Shown piece by piece: positions 29,101-35,752 of a stretch of 64,000 bases of DNA (position 1 is its first letter; each line of letters begins with the position of its first letter). The position numbers were made by a program, and so were the translations under genes. Source of the stretch: JAJDXW01 sp965243335 (GTDB lineage Bacteria; Pseudomonadota; Gammaproteobacteria; HK1); NCBI GenBank assembly GCA_965243335.1, contig OZ251545.1, forward strand, positions 1,674,001-1,738,000. Direction: 5' to 3'. A model generated the notes under the pieces. That model was not told where the DNA came from. It did no database searches and worked only from the letters and a program-made list of their open reading frames with translations.

Positions 29101-29946
29101 TGCCGCCCGGAAGCGGCCGATGGCCTCCGGATCGAGTGGAAACTCCCGGGCGGGGAGCACCCGGATCGACTCGACCCGGTCGAGCGAGCGCTGCGATTCG
29201 GGGTCGAACCGGCGGATCGTATCGACCTCCGTGTCGAAGAGGTCGATGCGGTACGGCCGCTCGGCCCCGGTCGGGAACAGGTCGAGGAGCGACCCCCGCA
29301 CCGCGAACTCGCCGTGCTCCATCACCTGGCTCACGCAGCGGTAGCCCCCGAGATCGAGCCGCCGCCGCTCCTCGTCGAGGTCCAGCCGGTCGCCGGCGGC
29401 GAGCCGCAGGCTGTTCCCCTCCACGAACCCGCGCGGGGCGACCCGGCCCATCAGGGTGGAGACGGTGGTGACGAGGGTCCCGCCGCTCGCCTGGGGCAGC
29501 GCGTGCAGGGCGGCCAGGCGCTCGGAGACGATGTCCTGGTGCGGGGAGAGGGCGTCGTAGGGGAGGGTCTCCCAGTCGGGAAGGAGGAGCGGGCGGGCCG
29601 AGCCGCCGTCCGTGCGGGGGGCCGGGGGCCGTGGGGCGCTGCCGGCGCCGCCGCCGCCGACTCCGCCCCCGACTCCGTCGGCAGCGCCAACGGGGGTGAG
29701 GGGGGCGACGGGCTTCCGCCCCCCCTCGCCGGCCTCCGCCTCGCCGCTCCCCGCGAAGAAGGCGATCTCGGTGCGAAGAGTGTCCGCGCTCGCAGCGTCG
29801 GGGGCGACGACGAGGGTGAGGCCGGGGAACTCCCGGGCCGCGACGGCGACGGCGAGCGAGCGGCTCGAACCCCTCAGCCCCTCCCAATGTATGCGGTCGC
29901 CGGAGCGGCGCGGAAGCCGGGGCCGCAGCGGGCTGAGTGGTTGCAC
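26188..29946 (-). CDS. mfd: Transcription-repair coupling factor Mfd
   Basis: This is a 1252-residue ATP-dependent translocase that removes RNA polymerase stalled at DNA lesions and recruits UvrA. In order are the UvrB-like domain with LLPDWETLPYDALSPHQDIV, the polymerase-interacting domain around PGDPVVHERHGVGRYRGL, helicase motif I GDVGFGKTEVAMRAAF, the Walker B box VDEEHRFGV, and the TRG region GRVGRSHQRAYAYL. Two stretches are unusual. A Gly-rich insertion lies at about residues 70-112, and a Pro/Ala/Arg-rich insertion at about 405-475. The latter also occupies an otherwise variable linker. An upstream promoter is not obvious; repeat unit 6 lies 166 bp away. Confidence 0.95.
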   Translation of the reverse strand: MQPLSPLRPRLPRRSGDRIHWEGLRGSSRSLAVAVAAREFPGLTLVVAPDAASADTLRTEIAFFAGSGEAEAGEGGRKPVAPLTPVGAADGVGGGVGGGGAGSAPRPPAPRTDGGSARPLLLPDWETLPYDALSPHQDIVSERLAALHALPQASGGTLVTTVSTLMGRVAPRGFVEGNSLRLAAGDRLDLDEERRRLDLGGYRCVSQVMEHGEFAVRGSLLDLFPTGAERPYRIDLFDTEVDTIRRFDPESQRSLDRVESIRVLPAREFPLDPEAIGRFRAAWRVRFEGNPNACPVYRDVSEGFAPAGIEYWLPLFFDRTGTVFDYLPGSTLLIELPGAREQADAFWNDTGERYEQRRHDAERPVLTPRELFLPPDELGGALAAYPRIMVRDEPDEARADAGEGGAGAGPADADPLPDAAPPSPPPAPLPDPPGERRAPPPAVAARAAARGRAEFGTANAPALPADPRASDPFALLKQFLGRFPGRVLLLVESPGRMETLMETLGRHRLRPDRVAGWLEFLNGPEETRFGIALSEVERGAVFDDPSVALLPEALLFGRRAAARRRRARARDAESVIRDLTELAPGDPVVHERHGVGRYRGLVTLTAAGITGEFLNLEYADGDQLYVPVLSLHLVSRYAGAERPPLHKLGSQQWQKARKAAAERVRDVAAELLEIQARRAARTGNEIAFDDGQYAAFAAGFPFEETPDQATAIEATLADLRSGRPMDRLVCGDVGFGKTEVAMRAAFAAAMEGWQVAVLVPTTLLAQQHYQTFTDRFAEWPLRIEQLSRFRSRRHREETTRDLREGRTDVVIGTHRLLQDDVGFKRLGLVIVDEEHRFGVRQKERLKALRAEVDVLTLTATPIPRTLNMALSSLRDLSLIATPPERRLSIRTFVGQWRPEVIRESVLREIRRGGQVYFVHNRVEDIEEIADKVEAIVPEAEVRVAHGQMRERDLEQAMLDFYHRRFNVLVCTTIIETGIDVPTANTIIINRADRFGLAQLHQLRGRVGRSHQRAYAYLFAPDRRSMTPDAVKRLDAIESLDDLGIGFSLAMHDLEIRGAGELLGEDQSGQIEAIGYSLYTEMLERAVADLRAGRDPALDRPLDHGTEVDLHAPALIPDDYLPDVHARLILYKRIAGERSEEGLRELEVEMIDRFGPLPAQAKTLLRITARKLRAAPLGIRKIDLGTGGGRVTFGEAPSVDPARIVALLQSHPRRFGLDGETRIRVRWELPDLEARLGAIDHIVAALGARREAA

Positions 29947-30066
29947 GGCAAGATGGCGGGAGGCAGGACCGATCGTCCGGGGCCAAGTTTAACCCGGAAC
30001 CTCGTTCCCTTCCCGATCGGCGAGGGATCGCCTCCGACCGTGAGCGGGGCCGCCGGTCCACGGCCG

Positions 30067-30388
30067 CCCCCGCGGGCGGGACGCCCGGGTTCCCAGGGGT
30101 GTCCTGTATGGAGGCGTGTGCGCGGTGGGGTTTTCGTGTCGGCGCACCGCTCGCCACCCCCCTGGGTACGCCGGCGTCTCGCCGGCATCCGCGTTCCCGA
30201 GCGCTCACCCCCGGGCCGGCGAGACGCCGGCGTACCCAGGAGCGTCCCCGGCGACGCGGGACGTGATGAACCTCGAACGCTACGACGAGCAGGGGGCTGA
30301 CGAGAACGCCGTTCCCGTGGGGTAGAAAATATCTCGACCCCCGCTCTCCACTCCCTGTATCAAGAGCTTGCGAACAGCGCGCGGGCCT
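30067..30388 (+). repeat. Intergenic MITE-like repeat, unit 6 (complete)
   Basis: The 277-bp core runs from AGGCGTGTGCGCGGT (30112-30126) to ACAGCGCGCGGGCCT (30374-30388). It shares with unit 1 the sequence from CGCGGGACG through GAACCTCGAACGCTAC to GAGAACGCCGTTCCCGTGG, showing common descent. Long inverted arms flank 30165-30242 (GGGTACGCCGGCGTCTCGCC and its complement). A half hairpin of the other module, GCGGGCGGGACGCCCGGGTT, precedes it at 30073. Bases 30389-30494 show nothing further. Confidence 0.85.
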
Positions 30389-30494
30389 CGGATCGAGAGC
30401 GGGGCCGTTCCTCGTCCGCCTGCGGCGCTGGCCGGGGCATCCCCGATTTCGCGGCGCGGAATCGCCAAGCGACCGCGCTGGCGGTCGCCCTATA

Positions 30495-30599
30495 GGTTGG
30501 ACCTTAACGGTCGGCCCGGCCCCGCCTGCCCACCGGCGGCGGGGATCGTCGGCGGCCGCAGGGACGAGCTATCCACCGTCGGCCGCTTGAGGTCCAACC
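30495..30599. repeat. 105-bp inverted-repeat element at PPTase 3' end
   Basis: GGTTGGACCT at 30495-30504 is matched by its exact complement AGGTCCAACC at 30590-30599, and the next bases continue imperfectly (TAACGGTCGGC with GCCGCTTG). The interior is GC-rich with no frame of its own. The right part provides the last ten or so codons and the stop of the PPTase gene, so the element has altered that C-terminus. It is not related to the other repeat family. Confidence 0.55.
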
Positions 30600-31384
30600 G
30601 GTGAGCGGTCGCGGGCCGGGGCCCGGACCACCACGGTCGCGGTGGGGCGCCGGACGGCGAGGGCGGCCGTGTAGCCGGGCACGGCATCAAGGGAGTGCAG
30701 CGACCAGTGCGCCGCCTCGTCCGGGGCCGCCCCCGCCCAGCGCGCGTGAAGCAGGGCGGGCGGCTCCCCGGCGTTGACGTCGAAGCGGGCAAGGCCGATG
30801 GCGACCCCGCGTCCGTCCGCCTTGATGACCGCCTCCTTGCGGGTCCAGACCCGGTAGAACGCTTGCAGGGGATCCGGCGCGGCGGCGGCCTCCTCCTGCT
30901 CGGCCGGAGAGAAGAACCGCCGGGCGAGGCTGGAGAGGTCCCGGTGGGAGCGGACCCGTTCGACGTCGACCCCCGGCGCCATGCCGACGGCCGCCGCGAC
31001 GACGAACCGCTCGCCGGAGTGGGACACGTTGAACCCGAGCGCCGGTCGGCGGCCGGGAGCAAGGGAGGGCTTTCCGTGGGGGCCTTCGAGGATGGGGACT
31101 GCGAGCGGCTCGATGCCGAGCGCGCCGCCGAGGACGCGGCGAAGCGCCCCGCGGCAGACGAGGAACTCGCGCCGACGGCGCGCCGACCCCATCCGGCGGG
31201 CGCGCGCCTCCTCCGCCGGGGAGACGGTTCCCGGCTCCGCGTGCAGCGACCCGTGCCAGACGTGGACCTCGCCGCCCCGTATCCCGTCGCGGATCGGCGC
31301 CCTCGGCTCAGGCGGAAGGGTGCTACGCTCCGGCTCCGCTGGGGCGGAAATCGGCGCGCAGGGTGGGGCGGAACGGGCGTTCAT
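30569..31384 (-). CDS. 4'-phosphopantetheinyl transferase (Sfp type)
   Basis: This is a 271-residue enzyme that transfers phosphopantetheine from CoA to carrier proteins. The two-domain Sfp architecture is visible: FLVCRGALRRVLGGALGIEP and GKPSLAPG, then FNVSHSGERFVVAAAVG, the Mg-binding GVDVERVRS, and the catalytic FYRVWTRKEAVIKADGRG. It probably activates fatty-acid, polyketide or non-ribosomal carriers; no such genes are in the window. The first ATG (31384) overlaps the start codon of the divergent dapF gene in a shared CATG, so the true start may lie inside, where family homology begins (EVHVWHGSL, about 31260). The C-terminal tail is encoded by an inverted-repeat element. Confidence 0.88.
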   Translation of the reverse strand: MNARSAPPCAPISAPAEPERSTLPPEPRAPIRDGIRGGEVHVWHGSLHAEPGTVSPAEEARARRMGSARRRREFLVCRGALRRVLGGALGIEPLAVPILEGPHGKPSLAPGRRPALGFNVSHSGERFVVAAAVGMAPGVDVERVRSHRDLSSLARRFFSPAEQEEAAAAPDPLQAFYRVWTRKEAVIKADGRGVAIGLARFDVNAGEPPALLHARWAGAAPDEAAHWSLHSLDAVPGYTAALAVRRPTATVVVRAPARDRSPVGPQAADGG

Positions 31385-32255
31385 GGAATTTCGGAAGTAT
31401 CACGCGCTTGGAAACGACTACGTGGTGTTCGCAGGCCACGCGCTCGGGGAGCCGCCGGATCGCGAGGCCGTCCGCCGCATCTGCGACCGGCACTGCGGCC
31501 TCGGGGCCGACGGGATATTACTGGACGTGAGCCCCGCCCGTGGCGGACGCGGCGGCGTCCGGGCTGCTCCGGCCGCGGTGAGGATCTTCAACCCCGACGG
31601 CTCGGAGGCCGAGAAGAGCGGGAACGGGCTTCGCATCTTCGCACGCTACCTCCTCGACCGGGGCCGGGTGGAGGGCACGGAACGGTTCCGCGTAGAGACG
31701 CGGGGAGGCGAGGTGGAGTGCACGGTCTCCGGCGACGGTCGCCGGGTCGCGGTCGAGATGGGGCGGGCGAGCTTCGACGCGGCGGCGGTGCCGGTGGTGG
31801 GAGAGAGCGGGGAGGTCCTGAAGCGCCGCCTGACCACGGAGGACGGCCGCGAGGTCGAGTACTCCGCCGTCACCGTCGGCAACCCGCACTGCGTGGTGGT
31901 CGTGGACGAGGCCCGGGAAGAGGACGCTCGCTCGCTCGGGCCGCTTCTCGAACGCCACCCGGCGTTCCCGAACCGGACCAACGTCCAGCTCGTCCAGCCG
32001 GCGGGTCCTCATCGCATCCGCATCGAGATCTGGGAGCGGGGGGCGGGCTACACCCTCGCCTCGGGCACGAGCAGTTGCGCGGCGGCGGCGGTGTGCTTCC
32101 GGCTCGGCCTCGTGCGCTCGCCGGTCACCGTCGAGATGCCGGGCGGCGAGATCGGGATCGAAGTCCGGGAAGACTGGTCGATCCGCATGGAGGGTGCGGT
32201 CGCAGCGGTCGCCCGGGGAGCGCTCAGCCCGGAGTGTGTCTATCCGTCGGGTTGA
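31383..32255 (+). CDS. dapF: Diaminopimelate epimerase-like protein, Ser for first Cys
   Basis: This is a 290-residue DapF-fold protein. DapF interconverts LL- and meso-diaminopimelate for peptidoglycan and lysine. The start MEFRKYHALGNDYVVF and the C-terminal ASGTSSCAAAA with the second catalytic Cys are conserved. The first active-site motif, normally with Cys before GNG, reads SEAEKSGNGLRIFARYL, so one of the two acid/base thiols is replaced by Ser. The same variant occurs in a subset of DapF homologues, so it is not necessarily a pseudogene, but the activity or substrate may differ. Whether a canonical dapF exists elsewhere in the genome is unknown. dapB lies at 46863. Confidence 0.85.
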   Translation: MEFRKYHALGNDYVVFAGHALGEPPDREAVRRICDRHCGLGADGILLDVSPARGGRGGVRAAPAAVRIFNPDGSEAEKSGNGLRIFARYLLDRGRVEGTERFRVETRGGEVECTVSGDGRRVAVEMGRASFDAAAVPVVGESGEVLKRRLTTEDGREVEYSAVTVGNPHCVVVVDEAREEDARSLGPLLERHPAFPNRTNVQLVQPAGPHRIRIEIWERGAGYTLASGTSSCAAAAVCFRLGLVRSPVTVEMPGGEIGIEVREDWSIRMEGAVAAVARGALSPECVYPSG

Positions 32256-32359
32256 TTCGGTCTGCCCCGGTCTCCCGCCTCCCGTTCCCTGCTTCCCGCT
32301 CCGACGGCTGCGCCGCCCTGGGTCACGCCTCCCGCGCCGCCCGGATCGACGGCGGGGTG

Positions 32360-33025
32360 TCAGGGGCCGAAATGGCGTGCCATCAGCCGGGCGGTGAAGC
32401 TCGCGCGGAGGTAGAAGCCGCGGGGGTTCGCGAGCGTCCGGCCGCCCTCCTCGTCGGTCGTCCAATTGCGCTCGCGCGCGTTCGCGGCCTTCGGACGGAG
32501 CTGGAGGGCCGTTCCCTGCCGCGCGGTCACCGCCTGGATTCGTCCGAGCGCGATGGCCTCCATGAACTCCTCCCAGTCGGCGCGGAGCACCGCCTCTTCC
32601 TCCGGCAACGGGCTCCAGACGAGGGGCGCTCCGATCCGGCGCGCTCGGAAGTCGCCCTCCGCCCCGTCCACGGTCGGGACCCAGAGGACCCGGGCGAGCT
32701 TTGCCCGCACCAGGGAGCGCTCCCAGTCGAGGCCGGTGACGTCCTCCATGGGGGCGATGCACACCCAGGTCGACTCGCGCGGGCGCCCGGCGGGGGTCAC
32801 CGGGATCGTCTTGAGCTCGATGCCGAGGCCCGGAAAGTCCGGCCCCGGCTCGCCCGCAGAGGGCGCCCCGAGAGCGGCCTCGACGAGCTGCCCGGCCCAG
32901 CCCTTCGCCCTCCGGGGGTCGCTCGGCAGCGGGAGCCGGAGCGATCCGGCCAGCTCGGCGAGGGTGCAGCCGGCGATGGAGCGGGCGCGCTCCAGGAGCT
33001 CCGCTTCGCTTGCCGGGGTCCGCAT
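32360..33025 (-). CDS. mutH: DNA mismatch repair endonuclease MutH
   Basis: This 221-residue endonuclease nicks the unmethylated strand at hemimethylated GATC sites in methyl-directed mismatch repair. The catalytic D-x(n)-E-x-K triad is in DFPGLGIELKTIP at about residues 64-76. N-terminal LAELAGSLRLPLP and KGWAGQLVEAALGA are also family-typical, as is the C-terminal GFYLRASFTARLM. MutH implies a Dam-dependent repair system, found in a subset of Gammaproteobacteria. ATG 33025 directly follows the stop of the upstream ThiL-like gene (TGAATG), indicating translational coupling. Confidence 0.95.
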   Translation of the reverse strand: MRTPASEAELLERARSIAGCTLAELAGSLRLPLPSDPRRAKGWAGQLVEAALGAPSAGEPGPDFPGLGIELKTIPVTPAGRPRESTWVCIAPMEDVTGLDWERSLVRAKLARVLWVPTVDGAEGDFRARRIGAPLVWSPLPEEEAVLRADWEEFMEAIALGRIQAVTARQGTALQLRPKAANARERNWTTDEEGGRTLANPRGFYLRASFTARLMARHFGP

Positions 33026-33478
33026 TCAACCGTCCGGAGAAGAGCGGAGCGCGTGCAGCACGCAGACGATGGTGAGCGGTCCGCGCGTCGTATCGCCGCC
33101 GACCAGCTCGACGCCGGCCGCCCGGCACGCCTGCATGAGCCCTTGGGCGAACTCGCGCGTCCAGGCTTCGTCCGGGGCGGGCAGGGTGAGCCCGAGCAGG
33201 GCCCACGCGGGGACGGGCGGGGGGCGGGGGGCGCCCGGCCCGTCCTCCGCGAGCGCCCGGAGGCCGTCCTCGATCACGCGCCGTCCGAGCGCGCCGGGCG
33301 GGGTCCCGGGGGGGAAGTCGACCCCTTCGTGGATCGCGGCGCACACGGAGACGATCTCGGCCCCGGGCGGGGGGACCACGAGCGCGGCGTCGTCCCCGAT
33401 GCCCGCCATGACGTCGGCGCGCGGCCCGGTCGCCCCGGCGAAGAAGCGGTCGATGAGCGCGAACTCTCCGGCGGCCAT
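33026..33478 (-). CDS. ThiL N-terminal-domain-like protein (motif-complementary half)
   Basis: This 150-residue protein aligns with only the first half of thiamine-monophosphate kinase. It keeps GEFALIDRFF, the Mg/ATP loop GIGDDAAL, the LLGLTLP strand and GGDTTRGPLTI. It has lost the motif STDTLVAGxHF (here SVCAAIHEGVDF) and NLSDLAAMG (here DGLRALAEDG). It has no C-terminal domain; the frame ends where the family linker would begin. The motifs it retains are those missing from the larger ThiL-like gene at 34065, and the reverse. It could be one subunit of a heteromeric kinase, or a regulatory paralogue. It is contiguous with mutH. The GTG/ATG choice is not in doubt because GEF starts 4 residues in. 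Confidence 0.75.
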   Translation of the reverse strand: MAAGEFALIDRFFAGATGPRADVMAGIGDDAALVVPPPGAEIVSVCAAIHEGVDFPPGTPPGALGRRVIEDGLRALAEDGPGAPRPPPVPAWALLGLTLPAPDEAWTREFAQGLMQACRAAGVELVGGDTTRGPLTIVCVLHALRSSPDG

Positions 33479-33524
33479 GTGGCTCTCAGCCGCCGGCGCC
33501 GGCCCGCCAGAGGCCCGTGCGCCG

Positions 33525-33582
33525 TTCCCAGGAGCGCCTGCGAGAGGGATGCCTGGCGAAAATCCTCACCGTGCACACGCCT
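33525..33582 (-). repeat. Intergenic repeat, unit 8 (solo end)
   Basis: Only the end ACCGTGCACACGCCT (33568-33582) and about 45 bp of the adjoining block (CTGGCGAAAATCC and CCCAGGAGCGCCTGCGAGAG) remain. It lies between the pgpA stop and the short ThiL-like gene, and so separates two otherwise tightly packed genes. Confidence 0.65.
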
Positions 33583-33585
33583 CCA

Positions 33586-34068
33586 CTAGCTTCCGCTGCC
33601 CAGAATGCGGGAAAGCACCTGGACCGCGGCCCACGCGAACGCCCCCGCAACCAGATCATCGACCATGATCCCCGCGCCCCCCCGGACCCTCCGGTCGAGC
33701 CAGCCGATGGGCCACGGTTTGAGCACGTCGAAGGCCCGGAAGAGCGCGAACGCGACGAGCCACCAATACCCGCCGCGGGGCAGGGCGAGGAGGGCGACCA
33801 TCATGCCCGCGACCTCGTCCCAGACCACCGCGGGCGGGTCGGGCGCGCCGAGCCGGCGGGCGCTGGCGGCGCAGATCGGCACGCCCGCGATGCAGACGGC
33901 CCCGGTGACGGCGGCGACCGCCGGCAGGCCGAGGGGGGAGGCGGCGAGCGCGAGGCCCGCGCCGAGCCCCACCACGCTTCCCGCGGTGCCCGGAGCGCGC
34001 GGCGCGTAGCCGGCCCCGAAGCCGGTCCCGAGCACGAGGACGAGGCGTTGCGGCCACTCCCGGCTCAT
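33586..34068 (-). CDS. pgpA: Phosphatidylglycerophosphatase A
   Basis: This 160-residue inner-membrane phosphatase makes phosphatidylglycerol from its phosphate. Features of the PgpA family are GTGFGAGYAPRAPGTAGSVVG at the N-terminus, VVWDEVAGMMVALLALP with the acidic metal site, FALFRAFDVLKPWPIGWLDR, and GAGIMVDDLVAGAFAW. Four hydrophobic segments are visible. It overlaps the larger thiL-like gene by 4 bp (34065-34068), the classical thiL-pgpA arrangement of Gammaproteobacteria. Confidence 0.95.
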   Translation of the reverse strand: MSREWPQRLVLVLGTGFGAGYAPRAPGTAGSVVGLGAGLALAASPLGLPAVAAVTGAVCIAGVPICAASARRLGAPDPPAVVWDEVAGMMVALLALPRGGYWWLVAFALFRAFDVLKPWPIGWLDRRVRGGAGIMVDDLVAGAFAWAAVQVLSRILGSGS

Positions 34069-34967
34069 CGGCCGCCTTCTCGCGGGCTCCGCGGGGCCTC
34101 CTCGACGGGGCGAGGGGGGGCGGCGGCAAAGTGCTCGTACCCCGCGGGAACGGGGAGGGGGCGCCCGTCCGGGCCGAAGCAGCGAAGGCCCGGCTCATCC
34201 TCGACGACGCCGACCCGGGTGATTGGGACCCCGAGCGGCGCGGCGGTGAGGCGGGGCTCGCAGCCGGGAGCGACGGTGAACACGAGCTCGTAGTCGTCGC
34301 CGCCCGCGAGCGCGAGCTCCGTCGCCCGCGCCGGGCCGCAGGCCGCGACCAGCGCCTTGGACCGGGGCAGGCGGGCGGTCTCGATCGAAGCGCCGACCCC
34401 GCTCGCCCGGAGCACGTGTCCCAGATCGGCGCACAGCCCGTCCGACACGTCGATGGCGCTCGTCGCGATCCCCCGCAGGGCGAGGCCGGCCGCGACCCGC
34501 GGCTCGGGAAGGTCGAGGCGCGGAGCAAGCGCGGCGGCGCCCCCGAGCGCGCCGGCCGCATCCCCCAGCGTGCCGGTGACGTAGACCGCATCGCCCGCCC
34601 GGGCGCCGGAGCGGCGAAGCGGGGGGCCGCCGCCCGGAAACGTCCCGGCCGCCTCGACCGACACGACCAGCGGACCCTTTCGGAGCGGCCCGCGGTCCAG
34701 GACGACCCCGAACCGCTCCGCCAGCCCCTCCAGGCCGGCCGCGAACGCCTCCTCCCAGGCCGCCGACGGCTCGGGGTGGGCGGCGTGCACGAGCGCGCGC
34801 CGGGGGCGGGCGCCCATGGCCGCGAGGTCGCTCAGGTTGACCGCGAGGGCCTTGTGTCCGACCGCGCGGGGCGGGGCGTCCGCCCGGAAGTGCACGTCGG
34901 CGACCAGGGTGTCGAGCGCGATCGCGACGGGGCCGGGGTCCTCCGGCCGCCAGGTCCGGAGCTTCAT
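34065..34967 (-). CDS. thiL: ThiL-like kinase lacking two N-domain metal motifs
   Basis: This 300-residue protein sits in the thiL-pgpA position. The C-terminal domain is intact (RSGARAGDAVYVTGTLGDAAG, SAIDVSDGLCADLGHVL, ELALAGGDDYELVFTV). The N-terminal domain keeps ALDTLVADVHF and HKALAVNLSDLAAMGA. However, it begins just before them, so the GIGDDAAL loop is absent, and GGDTTRGPL has become LDRGPLRKGPL. Upstream sequence leaves no room for a longer start: the preceding gene stops 22 bp before ATG 34967. ThiL normally phosphorylates thiamine phosphate to the diphosphate as a homodimer with ATP bound at the N-domains. The two missing motifs are present in the small gene at 33026. Confidence 0.82.
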   Translation of the reverse strand: MKLRTWRPEDPGPVAIALDTLVADVHFRADAPPRAVGHKALAVNLSDLAAMGARPRRALVHAAHPEPSAAWEEAFAAGLEGLAERFGVVLDRGPLRKGPLVVSVEAAGTFPGGGPPLRRSGARAGDAVYVTGTLGDAAGALGGAAALAPRLDLPEPRVAAGLALRGIATSAIDVSDGLCADLGHVLRASGVGASIETARLPRSKALVAACGPARATELALAGGDDYELVFTVAPGCEPRLTAAPLGVPITRVGVVEDEPGLRCFGPDGRPLPVPAGYEHFAAAPPRPVEEAPRSPREGGR

Positions 34968-34989
34968 GGGGTCCGGTGCAGGCTCGGGT

Positions 34990-35346
34990 TCAGTGGACGA
35001 ACAGGCCGACGAGCCGCGCGACGCTCTGCCCGATCTCGCTCTCCAGCGGGAAGGACAGCATGCCCATCACCGAGTATCCGAGGAGCCACGGCATCACGTA
35101 GAAGCGGACCATGAAGAAGAACCACGCGACGAAGAGCGGGACCATCGGCGCGATGAGGAAGCCGGGCGTGACGGGCGCGAAGAGCCGGAGCAGCGGGTTC
35201 GTCGCGCGCACGAAGAACCGCATGAAGAAGAAGTTGCTGTCTTCGGGCAGGAACAGCCCCATCCCGAAGCGGCCGACCAGGGTCCACATCACCGCGCCGA
35301 GCACGTAGTCGACGACCAGGACCCAGACCGGGAACGCCTCGTACAT
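34990..35346 (-). CDS. Small membrane protein upstream of thiL
   Basis: This 118-residue protein is predicted to have three or four hydrophobic segments. They are at about residues 5-30 (FPVWVLVVDYVLGAVMWTLV), 60-90 (FLIAPMVPLFVAWFFFMVRF) and near the end (MPWLLGYSVMGML). A loop FLPEDSNFFFMRFFVRATNP lies between the first two. No domain is recognised. It is 22 bp upstream of the ThiL-like gene and is probably first in that operon. Confidence 0.6.
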   Translation of the reverse strand: MYEAFPVWVLVVDYVLGAVMWTLVGRFGMGLFLPEDSNFFFMRFFVRATNPLLRLFAPVTPGFLIAPMVPLFVAWFFFMVRFYVMPWLLGYSVMGMLSFPLESEIGQSVARLVGLFVH

Positions 35347-35475
35347 CGGCCAGCGGGATCAACCGCCCCGCCGCGGGCGGAGAACATGCGGCATCGTCCA
35401 TCCTTCCCCTCGACCGGGAGGGCGGGGGAGTGTAACGCCCGGGGGCTCGGAGGCGGAAGCCGCGGCCCTGGAACG

Positions 35476-35660
35476 AGGCGGGTGCGCTGTGGGGTTTTCG
35501 CCAATGGCGAACGCCCCTGGGTACGCCGGCGTACCCAGGGATGGCGTACCCGGGAATGGCCCATCCTGGGAACGCGGGCGTCTCGCCCGCACAGGGGGTG
35601 TGAAGCGCCCGTGAACAAAAATGCGGGCGAGACGCCCGCGTTCCCAGGACGCACTGCGAC
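35476..35660 (+). repeat. Intergenic repeat, unit 9 (left end plus two hairpins)
   Basis: It begins AGGCGGGTGCGCTGT (35476-35490). A perfect CCTGGGTACGCCGGCGTACC palindrome follows at about 35516-35539, then the second hairpin module at about 35567-35650 (GGGAACGCGGGCGTCTCG and its complement). The right terminus is absent. The rest of the gap 35347-35752 shows no gene. Confidence 0.75.
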
Positions 35661-35752
35661 GAGGTGTCCGTGAAGGCCCGTCGCGCGGTCCGCGCCGGGA
35701 AGGCGCCGGGGGCGGGAGGCCCCGCCCCCGGCGATCGGGAAGACCCCGGGCC

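Noticed and set aside
26086..30300. A 1404-codon open frame on the plus strand
   Set aside because: It is antisense to mfd and csiV, has Arg/Pro/Gly/Glu-heavy shadow composition and no domain; high GC keeps it open.
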